Shown here: positions 36,013 to 43,388 of the stretch, in pieces
Layout: every line of letters starts with the position of its first letter
Numbering within the stretch: the first letter of the stretch is position 1
Assembly: GCF_002093745.1 (NCBI RefSeq)
Contig: NZ_MTSB01000003.1
Location: 186,001-250,000, forward strand
Length of the DNA: 64,000 nucleotides
Direction of reading: 5' to 3'
Source of the DNA: Pseudomonas graminis
Lineage (GTDB): Bacteria; Pseudomonadota; Gammaproteobacteria; Pseudomonadales; Pseudomonadaceae
Position numbers and translations under genes: made by a program
Notes under the pieces: generated by a model
What the model saw: the letters and a program-made list of their open reading frames with translations, nothing else
Database searches by the model: none
What the model was told of the DNA's origin: nothing

Positions 36013-36714
36013 TTAGCGTCCGGTCATGAGCGACTGGAGACGCGCTTGAGCTTGCTGAGCATTTTTGCCTTGCTCATTCAGCTCTTGCAGCAGTTTATTG
36101 AGTTCGGTCTGCACCACCGGGTCTTTGACGGTAATCGCCGAACCCGAAATATCGATTTGCGACTTGTGCGCCTCAACGTAGTCAGCAACCTTCAGACCGC
36201 TGGCGAAGGTACCTTTGATCTGCGGCAAGACTTCGCGAAAGGTGTTCGCCGGCACGCTGACTGTACGGTCGTAAGCCTTGTCGTAGACAACTTTCAAATC
36301 ATCAGGCTGTTTCAGCTTCGCATGCGCCGCATCGGCCTTGCCTTGTTCGACGGTCAGTTTTTCACCGACCTCATCAAGGCCTGTCTGCACCGCAGCAAGG
36401 TCGGCACGACGCTCGATGACATCGCTGACCGAGTGAAACGACCCCTTCTGCATCAACCCGCTGAGAGGCTGCACCGCAGTGTCCATGCCCGCTCCGAAGT
36501 CGGAAATCACGGCGTAGTGCGAGCTGTAATCGCCAAAGGCTTTCTTCTCGTCTTCCGTCAGCTTGGGCACATGCAGGCCTGGCTTGTCGATAATGCGGGT
36601 TTGCAGGAACTGAGTGAACGCCGTGCGCTGCTCAGGCTCCTTGTCGCCGCAGCCAGCCAGAAACAAGGGTAACGCGACTGCCAGCAACAAGCCTGGACGG
36701 AAAAGGGACTTCAT
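36013..36714 (-). CDS. DUF3053 (YiaF-like) lipoprotein
   Basis: The protein has 233 residues from ATG 36714, with GGAGG 8 nt upstream. A lipoprotein signal with lipobox LAGC (MKSLFRPGLLLAVALPLFLAGC) is followed by a largely helical domain: RTAFTQFLQTRIIDKPGLHV, LTEDEKKAFGDYSSHYAVI, and a coiled-coil-like C-terminus with NKLLQELNEQGKNAQQAQAR. This matches DUF3053/YiaF proteins, envelope lipoproteins of unknown function in enterobacteria and pseudomonads. Confidence 0.82.
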   Translation of the reverse strand: MKSLFRPGLLLAVALPLFLAGCGDKEPEQRTAFTQFLQTRIIDKPGLHVPKLTEDEKKAFGDYSSHYAVISDFGAGMDTAVQPLSGLMQKGSFHSVSDVIERRADLAAVQTGLDEVGEKLTVEQGKADAAHAKLKQPDDLKVVYDKAYDRTVSVPANTFREVLPQIKGTFASGLKVADYVEAHKSQIDISGSAITVKDPVVQTELNKLLQELNEQGKNAQQAQARLQSLMTGR

Positions 36715-37249
36715 GTCATGAACCTCCGAAATCATAAGAATGCACGTCCAGGAACACCGTTCACTGAACACGAGCGTGCTTATAGTCTCGTCATGACATC
36801 ATCTAGTTCCGCGATGACGGTAAAGATACGGGGTTAAAGGTCCGAGCCGCACGCTATTCGAATGACTGGACTTCAGCGTTTGAAACGGCGGACCGCGGCG
36901 TGGCGATCAGGCTGGAATCGAGGCGTTAACGATACTGGCGCAGCGCGTTACGGCAGAGGCCGTCAGGATGAGCGAGATTTTCCAGACAGATAGCCAGCCG
37001 AATTTCGCAACTCCGTTGCTTGAGATGTCGAAAAATAGCATTCACCAATCACAAAAATAAAAATGTTATTTATCAATAGTTTAAAAAACTGACTACGACT
37101 TTCCGAGAGCCCATGTATTCCTGTGCCCCACGCAAATGCTGCCTGATGAGCACACGGAAAAAAGTTCCTTAACAATTCTTCATGAGGTGAAACGTTTCAG
37201 CGACTAGCCTTCTCCGGACCTGCAACGTGAACAACAGGAGTCAATCACG
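36715..37249. other. Intergenic interval of about 530 bp, AT-rich in the middle
   Basis: The stretch at about 37000-37080 is strikingly AT-rich compared with the rest of the window. No supported gene is present; a minus-strand frame at 36963-37175 has no ribosome binding site or family features. The right end carries the promoter region and palindrome upstream of the small membrane protein at 37250. Confidence 0.55.
37188..37199. promoter_or_regulatory. TGAAACGTTTCA palindrome (LacI/Cra-type operator)
   Basis: The 12-bp perfect palindrome TGAAACGTTTCA has the central CG and TGAAAC arms typical of LacI-family operators and matches the Cra/FruR consensus. It lies 50 nt upstream of the small membrane protein gene at 37250. 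No LacI-family gene is in the window. Confidence 0.5.
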
Positions 37250-37387
37250 ATGTTTGCACACGAAGGCCTGGGCCTGATTCTTATCTCCATCGTCTTTCTG
37301 CTTGGAGCGATCGCGATGTTCATTCACCCATTTCATGCGTTGGGGAGCTGGCTCAGGAAAAAACGACAGGAACGGAAATCCGGCTAG
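37250..37387 (+). CDS. Small membrane protein, 45 residues
   Basis: I read this short gene directly. ATG 37250 is preceded by ACAGGAG (AGGAG at 37236-37240, 9 nt spacing) and the frame ends at TAG 37385-37387. The product starts MFAHEGLGLILISIVFLLGA, has one hydrophobic segment (about residues 8-26) and ends in a strongly basic tail (WLRKKRQERKSG), so it should sit in the inner membrane with the tail in the cytoplasm. An upstream palindrome and a downstream hairpin support a single-gene transcription unit. I do not recognise the family. Confidence 0.65.
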   Translation: MFAHEGLGLILISIVFLLGAIAMFIHPFHALGSWLRKKRQERKSG

Positions 37388-37432
37388 CTATTGCTCAACA
37401 AATAGCCAGTTCTAAATTCACCAGAAAAAGCC

Positions 37433-37452
37433 AGCCCGGCGACAGTCGGGCT
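37433..37452 (+). terminator. Hairpin downstream of the small membrane protein gene
   Basis: AGCCCG and CGGGCT arms surround an 8-nt loop 46 nt after the small gene's stop. The following bases include GGGCCCTTTCT but not a clean T-run, so termination efficiency is uncertain. Confidence 0.4.
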
Positions 37453-37504
37453 AGCGGGCCCTTTCTCTGGATCACACGCGCCGCTTAGTTCATGTCGAGA
37501 TTCC

Positions 37505-37520
37505 TCGCTGACGTCAGCGA
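37505..37520. promoter_or_regulatory. Perfect 16-bp palindrome
   Basis: TCGCTGACGTCAGCGA is fully self-complementary with a TGACGTCA core. It lies in the non-coding DNA between the small membrane protein gene and the MptE-like gene, about 240 nt upstream of the latter. It has no loop, so it is better explained as a protein-binding site than as an RNA hairpin. The binding protein is unknown. Confidence 0.45.
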
Positions 37521-37760
37521 TATCAGCGCCCCCTTATCAATACTGGCCAATTAACACTAACTAGTGATCAACATTGCACGCGCTATCAGGACAATACTTA
37601 GATGTGAGGCACACTGCCGCAATGAGTAATCTGCTTGCAATCTAATGTTTCCAGTGTGATACGATTCTGAAACTATTTGATATTGAATAAGTGGCCACTT
37701 GCAATTACCGTGTGTGCCACGTATCGAAACCAATTTGCCACTAGTGCTGACAGAGTAGTT

Positions 37761-38603
37761 ATGACTAGTCCCTCAATCAATGCGACCGGTTATATACGCG
37801 AGTCCGTTAGCGACTACGCTCTCCCACCTGCACGTGTGTTTGATTTCAGCACGTGCAAGGGCACCCGGAAAGGCCCTGTCTTCCTGATTGGCTCAGGAAG
37901 CTCTGCCGGCGATTTTCCGGTCAGGGAGTTTGCAAACACCCCCATGATCACAATGAACGGTGCGTTCTCGATGTTTGCCGGGACGAAAATCAAACCGTTG
38001 TTCTATGTATGCTCCGACCGGGATTTTCCTAATCAGCAGCCTGAACTCTTCGCCGCAGCCCTGCGTGGCAGCGAGAATGTGGGCCTCTGGGAAGACCAGT
38101 TTCAATCCGGCATTCCAAAGCCTGCCGGACGCGCTTATGCACTGAAGAAATCAGCGCGCTCATCAACGGTGGCTGCCCTTTGTTCAAGGGAGGAAGCATT
38201 GGTCCGAAAGCTGTCGCTGTGGAGCAGTCGAAGCAGAGACATCGGCTTCAGTAAAAACCTGGAGCTAGGCTTTTTTGATGCGCGTACGGTCATGTACCTG
38301 GCATTGCAACTCGCTCACCACTTGGGTTTCGATACCGTCTTTCTGGTCGGTTTTGATTTGAACCAGTCTGCGGGCAGATTCTATGAATCTTCGACAGACT
38401 CGCGCTCGCCTTGCGGTCTGGATCAGCACTACGAATCAAGAATTCTTCCTTCGCTCGAACTCATGTCAAAGCATGTAATGGGCGACGACTTTCAGGTGTT
38501 CAATTTGTCGGAAAGCTCGAGAGTCCCCCACGACATCATCCCCAGGATGAGTATTGATGAAGCCCGACGCAAAGTAAGCGCCGTCAGTAACAACACCCTG
38601 TGA
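37761..38603 (+). CDS. MptE-like / GT42-like protein of unknown function
   Basis: The protein has 280 residues from ATG 37761; an in-frame TTG at 37677 would add 28 residues without a better ribosome binding site. The layout suggests a Rossmann-like nucleotide-sugar or pterin-binding fold of the DUF115/MptE and GT42 sialyltransferase type: PVFLIGSGSSAGDFPVREFA near residue 35, FYVCSDRDFP, then ARTVMYLALQLAHHLGFDTV and VFLVGFDLNQ. Relatives act in surface glycan or flagellin glycosylation. The gene stands alone in AT-rich surroundings, which hints at acquisition by transfer. Assignment is tentative. Confidence 0.55.
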   Translation: MTSPSINATGYIRESVSDYALPPARVFDFSTCKGTRKGPVFLIGSGSSAGDFPVREFANTPMITMNGAFSMFAGTKIKPLFYVCSDRDFPNQQPELFAAALRGSENVGLWEDQFQSGIPKPAGRAYALKKSARSSTVAALCSREEALVRKLSLWSSRSRDIGFSKNLELGFFDARTVMYLALQLAHHLGFDTVFLVGFDLNQSAGRFYESSTDSRSPCGLDQHYESRILPSLELMSKHVMGDDFQVFNLSESSRVPHDIIPRMSIDEARRKVSAVSNNTL

Positions 38604-38984
38604 ACAGCGGCGCCGAGTCGCTGGCCCTTTTGCCACCGCAGTCGCATTGATCCGGAAAAGCCCACTCTGGACGCCAAAAGAAACGGATGCTCGCCATCAC
38701 GGATGCCTGGATAACCCGGCAGACGCTGCAATCCTGCATCACCCACCATGTCACTGCCGCCCGACCTATGCGACAATGCGCGCCAATGTCTGGCATGAAC
38801 CCCCACATTCATATCCCGGCAACGCGGTCATGGCAGGCTGACGTTGCTGTCGACGTATGCCCGTTGGATCAGCTCATGCTCAGGCGGAGCGGGCTGAACA
38901 GCTATGGCCGGTATCGAACGCGGTACCCGCTGCTGACACCAGCGCTCCTCCAGTTATTGCCCAAGTTATTGATAGGTAAAGTAA
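38604..38984. other. Non-coding interval of about 380 bp upstream of ybiT
   Basis: It should contain the ybiT promoter. Short frames on both strands lack ribosome binding sites. I see no clear terminator for the upstream gene and no recognisable operator. Confidence 0.5.
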
Positions 38985-40574
38985 TTGATCTCCACAGCTA
39001 ACATCACGATGCAGTTCGGCCCCAAACCTTTGTTCGAGAATGTCTCGGTCAAGTTCGGCGCCGGTAACCGTTACGGCCTGATTGGCGCGAACGGCTGCGG
39101 TAAATCCACATTCATGAAAATCCTGGGCGGTGATCTCGAGCCGTCGGGTGGTCAGGTGATGCTGGAGCCGAACGTGCGTCTGGGTAAGCTGCGCCAGGAT
39201 CAGTTCGCCTACGAAGAATTCACCGTGCTCGACACCGTGATCATGGGTCACGAAGAGCTGTGGAAGGTCAAGGCCGAGCGCGACCGTATCTACTCGCTGC
39301 CGGAAATGAGCGAAGACGACGGCATGGCCGTGGCCGAGCTGGAAACCGAGTTTGCGGAAATGGACGGCTACACCGCCGAGTCCCGCGCTGGCGAATTGCT
39401 GTTGGGCCTGGGCATCGGCATCGAGCAGCACAACGGCCCGATGAGTGAAGTGTCGCCGGGCTGGAAGCTGCGCGTTCTGCTGGCTCAGGCGCTGTTCTCC
39501 GATCCGGAAGTGCTGTTGCTCGACGAACCGACCAACCACCTGGACATCAACACCATTCGCTGGCTGGAAAACATTCTGACCCAGCGTAACAGCCTGATGA
39601 TCATCATCTCCCACGACCGTCACTTCCTGAACAGCGTGTGTACTCACATGGCTGACCTGGATTACGGCGAGTTGCGCCTGTTCCCGGGCAACTACGACGA
39701 GTACATGACCGTGGCGACCCAATCGCGCGAGCAACTGCTGTCGGACAACGCCAAGAAGAAGGCGCAGATTTCCGAATTGCAATCGTTCGTCAGCCGCTTC
39801 TCGGCCAACGCCTCGAAAGCCAAGCAAGCAACTTCCCGCGCCAAGGCGATCGACAAGATCCAGCTGGCCGAGGTCAAGCCTTCGAGCCGTGTGAGCCCGT
39901 TCATCCGTTTCGAACAGACCAAAAAGCTGCACCGTCAGGCGGTCATTGTTGATCGCATGGCCAAAGGCTTTGACGGCAAGACACTGTTCAAGGACTTCAG
40001 CTTCCAGGTTGAAGCAGGCGAACGCGTTGCAATCATCGGCCCGAACGGTATTGGCAAGACCACCCTGCTGCGCACCCTGGTCAACGAACTGACCCCGGAT
40101 GCGGGCACCGTGAAATGGACCGATGCAGCGGAACTCGGCTACTACGCCCAGGACCACGCCCACGATTTCGAGGATGACTGCACCCTCTTCGACTGGATGG
40201 GCCAGTGGACGCAAGGCGGTGAGCAAATGGTACGCGGCACGCTAGGCCGCATGCTGTTCTCCAACGACGAGATCCTCAAGTCGGTGAAGGTGATTTCCGG
40301 TGGTGAACAGGGCCGTATGCTGTTCGGCAAGCTGATCCTGCAAAAGCCGAACGTGCTGGTCATGGACGAACCCACCAACCACTTGGACATGGAATCCATC
40401 GAGGCGCTGAACCTGGCGCTGGAAAACTACCCGGGCACGCTGATCTTCGTCAGCCATGACCGCGAGTTCGTGTCTTCCCTGGCAACCCGCATCATCGAAC
40501 TCAGCCCCAGCGGCGTGATCGACTTCAGCGGCACCTACGATGACTACCTGCGCAGTCAGGGCGTTTCGTTCTAA
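38985..40574 (+). CDS. ybiT: ABC-F family ATPase YbiT
   Basis: The protein has 529 residues and starts at TTG 38985 (AGG about 8 nt upstream); the first residues [20 protein letters not shown] match the YbiT start. Two ABC domains are present: Walker [10 protein letters not shown] and GPNGIGKTT, signatures VSPGWKLR and ISGGEQGR, Walker [13 protein letters not shown] and [12 protein letters not shown]. The linker ([20 protein letters not shown]) is the ribosome-contacting P-site interaction region. There are no membrane segments. ABC-F proteins act on the ribosome; YbiT is linked to translation of difficult sequences. A strong terminator follows. Confidence 0.93.
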   Translation: MISTANITMQFGPKPLFENVSVKFGAGNRYGLIGANGCGKSTFMKILGGDLEPSGGQVMLEPNVRLGKLRQDQFAYEEFTVLDTVIMGHEELWKVKAERDRIYSLPEMSEDDGMAVAELETEFAEMDGYTAESRAGELLLGLGIGIEQHNGPMSEVSPGWKLRVLLAQALFSDPEVLLLDEPTNHLDINTIRWLENILTQRNSLMIIISHDRHFLNSVCTHMADLDYGELRLFPGNYDEYMTVATQSREQLLSDNAKKKAQISELQSFVSRFSANASKAKQATSRAKAIDKIQLAEVKPSSRVSPFIRFEQTKKLHRQAVIVDRMAKGFDGKTLFKDFSFQVEAGERVAIIGPNGIGKTTLLRTLVNELTPDAGTVKWTDAAELGYYAQDHAHDFEDDCTLFDWMGQWTQGGEQMVRGTLGRMLFSNDEILKSVKVISGGEQGRMLFGKLILQKPNVLVMDEPTNHLDMESIEALNLALENYPGTLIFVSHDREFVSSLATRIIELSPSGVIDFSGTYDDYLRSQGVSF

Positions 40575-40595
40575 GCCTTGTCGTCTGGCGGTACC

Positions 40596-40626
40596 AAAAG
40601 CCCTGTCCTGTGACAGGGCTTTTTTG
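40596..40626. terminator. Bidirectional intrinsic terminator between ybiT and the lactonase gene
   Basis: AGCCCTGTC (40599-40607) and GACAGGGCT (40612-40620) form a perfect 9-bp stem with a 4-nt loop. A run of six T (from 40620) follows on the plus strand and AAAA precedes on the left, so it can end both the ybiT transcript and the convergent transcript. Confidence 0.85.
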
Positions 40627-40636
40627 ATTGGGCCGT

Positions 40637-41770
40637 TTACGGTTTCGGCTGACTCAGCATCTCGATCCACAAAGCACCCTTGCCGGAAGGTGCCTCGCTG
40701 ACCCGCTTCAAAGCGCCGTCCGCACCAATCGCGTAACTGCCGATTTTGTCGCTTTTTTCTCCGCTGACCAGTAACCAGCGCCCGTTGGGTGATACCGCAA
40801 TGTTACGCGGCTGCTTTTCCTCAACCGGGTAGTTTTCAACAAACGTCAATTTGCCCTTGCCCGGATCAACACTGAACACCGACACACTGCTGGTGGTTCG
40901 TTCGCTGATAAACAACCACTTGCCGTCCGGCGCAAGACGTATATCTGCGGCCCAGACACGTGGCACAGGATCATCCTTGAGGTCGTTATTGCGTGCATCG
41001 CGGACCTGACCTGGCGCAAGTTTCAAGCGCTCTGGAATACCGCCAGCCTGGCTCACCTGTTTCAAGGCACCGGTTTTTTCATTGATCGCAAACGCTGTGA
41101 CCGTGCCGCTCATTTCGCCCACCACGTACAGAAACCGGCCATCGGGCGAAAACGCAAGGTGGCGCGGGCCGGTATTGTCGGGAACCGTCACAAAGCCTTT
41201 ACCGATGGGGACGAGTTTGCCGTCCTTGGGTTCAAGCCGGTATTGCAGGACGCGGTCGACCCCCAGATTACCGGCGTAAACGAAACGATTACTCGGGTCG
41301 GTGCGCACCGAATGCGCATGCATGCCCGTCTTGTAGGTTGCAATGCTGTCGCTGGGACGGTGTTGCGCATCGATAGGCTGAACGCTGATCAGGTCTGCGC
41401 CGTAGGACGCACCCAACAGAAAGCGCCCGCTGCGGTCGGTTGAAAGGTACGCCAGGCTTTCCGCCAGGGGCGCCTGACTCAGCGGCTTGAGATGCCCTGT
41501 TTCAGGCTCTATGGTGAAGCTCAGTACCTGATAGGGTTTTGCACGCAGCGCAGCAAATAACGCCTTGCCATCGGGTGAGAGGGCCATCGGATTGACCTGA
41601 TCACCCGCCTTGGTCTGTTCGACAAGGCTGAGCGCTCCGTCTTGCTCGTCCAGGCGATATTGGGAGATCAGCCCATCTGCGGGGCTGGAGATATAAGCAA
41701 AGGTGGAAGCCTGGACAGGCAGGCCGAACGAACATCCGACCGCAGCAGCCAGCATCAGGATTTTTCTCAT
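40637..41770 (-). CDS. Beta-propeller lactonase family protein (6-phosphogluconolactonase-like), exported
   Basis: The protein has 377 residues from ATG 41770, with AAGG upstream; earlier codons give an unrelated extension. A signal peptide (MRKILMLAAAVGCSFGLPVQ, cleavage near QAS) is followed by a seven-bladed propeller with repeated DGxxL and VSPNGRWLLVSGE / FSPDGRFLYVVGE strands. Propeller lactonases of the YbhE/Pgl type are cytoplasmic, so the signal suggests a periplasmic relative with a different lactone substrate. Catalytic His and Arg positions would need an alignment. It converges on ybiT and shares its terminator. Confidence 0.82.
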   Translation of the reverse strand: MRKILMLAAAVGCSFGLPVQASTFAYISSPADGLISQYRLDEQDGALSLVEQTKAGDQVNPMALSPDGKALFAALRAKPYQVLSFTIEPETGHLKPLSQAPLAESLAYLSTDRSGRFLLGASYGADLISVQPIDAQHRPSDSIATYKTGMHAHSVRTDPSNRFVYAGNLGVDRVLQYRLEPKDGKLVPIGKGFVTVPDNTGPRHLAFSPDGRFLYVVGEMSGTVTAFAINEKTGALKQVSQAGGIPERLKLAPGQVRDARNNDLKDDPVPRVWAADIRLAPDGKWLFISERTTSSVSVFSVDPGKGKLTFVENYPVEEKQPRNIAVSPNGRWLLVSGEKSDKIGSYAIGADGALKRVSEAPSGKGALWIEMLSQPKP

Positions 41771-41946
41771 GGTGAACCTTTTTATTTTTATGGTTTGAGT
41801 TGTTGCGTGATCAGTCATCCTATGACCATCTCTACACAACAGCAACCGGATGATGAGCCGCCCGCCTAAAAACGGTAGCCTGCTTTCTTTTCTCCGCGAC
41901 GCGCGCCATGATGAGGCACTCCCACCGCCTGCCAGCGAAGAGTCCA

Positions 41947-43131
41947 ATGCCTGTCACGCAACCCGATGCCCCGAATATCACCCTGCAGATCGTCTCCATC
42001 GTTTTCTATACGTTCATTGCCTTCCTGTGCATCGGTCTGCCTATCGCGGTACTGCCCGGTTACGTCCACGATCAACTAGGCTTCAGCCCGTTGATCGCCG
42101 GGCTGACCATTGCTTCGCAATACCTGGCCACCCTGCTCAGCCGGCCCTTTGCCGGTCGGGCGACGGACACGCTGGGCAGCAAGCGTTCGATCGTGTTCGG
42201 ACTGTGGGGCATCGGCATCAGTGGCGTGCTGACGCTAATGGCCACCCTGCTTCATGAGTTTGCGACGGTCAGCCTGTCGATTCTGATCACCGCGCGATTG
42301 TTTCTGGGCGTCTCTCAAGGACTGATCGGAGTCGGCACCATCAGTTGGTGCATCGGCAAGGTCGGGCCGGAACATACGGCCCGCTCGATTTCATGGAACG
42401 GCATTGCCTCCTATGGCGCAATCGCTATTGGTGCGCCGCTGGGCGTGGTGGTCATCGACACGGCAGGTTTCAATAGCCTGGGAGTCGCCTTGATCGCGAT
42501 GTCGGGGCTAGCGCTCTGGTTGATTCGCCACAAGCCGTCAGTGCCGGTCATCGTCGGCGAGCGTCTTCCCTACTGGTCCGTGTTCGGCAGAATAGCGCCC
42601 TATGGTCTGGGCCTGACCCTGTCTTCCATCGGCTACGGCACGCTGACCACGTTCATCACGCTGTTCTATCTGAGCCGTGGCTGGGAAGGCGCTGCCTACT
42701 GCCTGAGCATGTTCGGCGTGTGTTTCATCCTCGCGCGCTTATTGTTCATCGGCGCCATCAATCGGCTTGGCGGCTATAACGCAGCCATGCTGTGCATGGC
42801 CATTGAAACCTGCGGGCTGGTCATGCTGTGGCTTTCGCCCAGCAGCGGCATGGCACTGGCCGGGGCCGGACTGACCGGCGTGGGGCTGTCGCTGGTTTAC
42901 CCGGCGCTGGGGGTGGAAGCCATCAAAAACGTCCCGACACCCAGCCGCGGTGCGGGGTTGAGTGCCTATGCGGTGTTCTTCGACCTGGCACTGGCGATTG
43001 CCGGTCCGGTAATGGGCGCCATCGCTTTGGGCCAAGGTTATGACTGGATCTTTTTCTACGCGTCGCTGCTCTCATTGTCTGCGCTCGGCCTGACGATCTG
43101 GCTGTCCCGCAAGGCTGGCCAGCGCTCTTGA
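41947..43131 (+). CDS. MFS transporter, YhhS/YfcJ-like
   Basis: The protein has 394 residues from ATG 41947 (GAAGAG upstream); an earlier ATG at 41908 adds 13 residues. About 12 membrane segments are predicted, with the TM2-3 loop RPFAGRATDTLGSKRS and the TM4-5 region RLFLGVSQGLIGVGTISWCI. The pattern matches the YhhS/YfcJ branch of small-molecule exporters, in which arabinose and drug efflux have been reported. It is divergent from the lactonase gene across 176 bp. The physiological substrate is unknown. Confidence 0.85.
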   Translation: MPVTQPDAPNITLQIVSIVFYTFIAFLCIGLPIAVLPGYVHDQLGFSPLIAGLTIASQYLATLLSRPFAGRATDTLGSKRSIVFGLWGIGISGVLTLMATLLHEFATVSLSILITARLFLGVSQGLIGVGTISWCIGKVGPEHTARSISWNGIASYGAIAIGAPLGVVVIDTAGFNSLGVALIAMSGLALWLIRHKPSVPVIVGERLPYWSVFGRIAPYGLGLTLSSIGYGTLTTFITLFYLSRGWEGAAYCLSMFGVCFILARLLFIGAINRLGGYNAAMLCMAIETCGLVMLWLSPSSGMALAGAGLTGVGLSLVYPALGVEAIKNVPTPSRGAGLSAYAVFFDLALAIAGPVMGAIALGQGYDWIFFYASLLSLSALGLTIWLSRKAGQRS

Positions 43132-43157
43132 AAAAGACGTGGCAGTGTCTTTCGGGC

Positions 43158-43175
43158 ATAAGCTTTTTGCTTATT
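43158..43175 (+). terminator. Weak hairpin after the MFS gene
   Basis: ATAAGC and GCTTAT arms flank a TTTTT loop 26 nt after the MFS stop; the bases after it (TGTTCC) are not a good T-run. It is a possible terminator only. Confidence 0.3.
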
Positions 43176-43388
43176 GTTCCAATAGTTAGTACACAAAGCC
43201 GAAATAACGCCGCCGGTCGGTCAATTTCTTGACGACCACTCCCACAGGCTCTTGACTTGATGCTGCAGGCCTCGAAACAGGCTCGCTAAGCCGTCGTCGC
43301 CCGCTCCACTGCGACGTCACATGCGTGGCAGTTCGGCGCTTTCCCCCTCTTCAATGGCCTCCCTGTCCGCTCGACCGGGAGAGCCGTC

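Larger units (their letters stand above)
37388..37760. other. Intergenic interval of about 370 bp with several dyads
   Basis: It contains the hairpin at 37433, the 16-bp palindrome at 37505 and a 12-bp palindrome AAGTGGCCACTT at 37689-37700. The sequence is AT-richer than the window average. A frame open from a TTG at 37677 would make the right end coding, but no ribosome binding site supports it. Confidence 0.5.

Noticed and set aside
36963..37175. 70-residue minus-strand frame in the AT-rich interval
   Set aside because: No ribosome binding site and no similarity to a family I recognise; it is probably non-coding.
38880..40226. 448-residue minus-strand frame opposite ybiT
   Set aside because: ybiT is unmistakable on the plus strand; the antisense product resembles no family.
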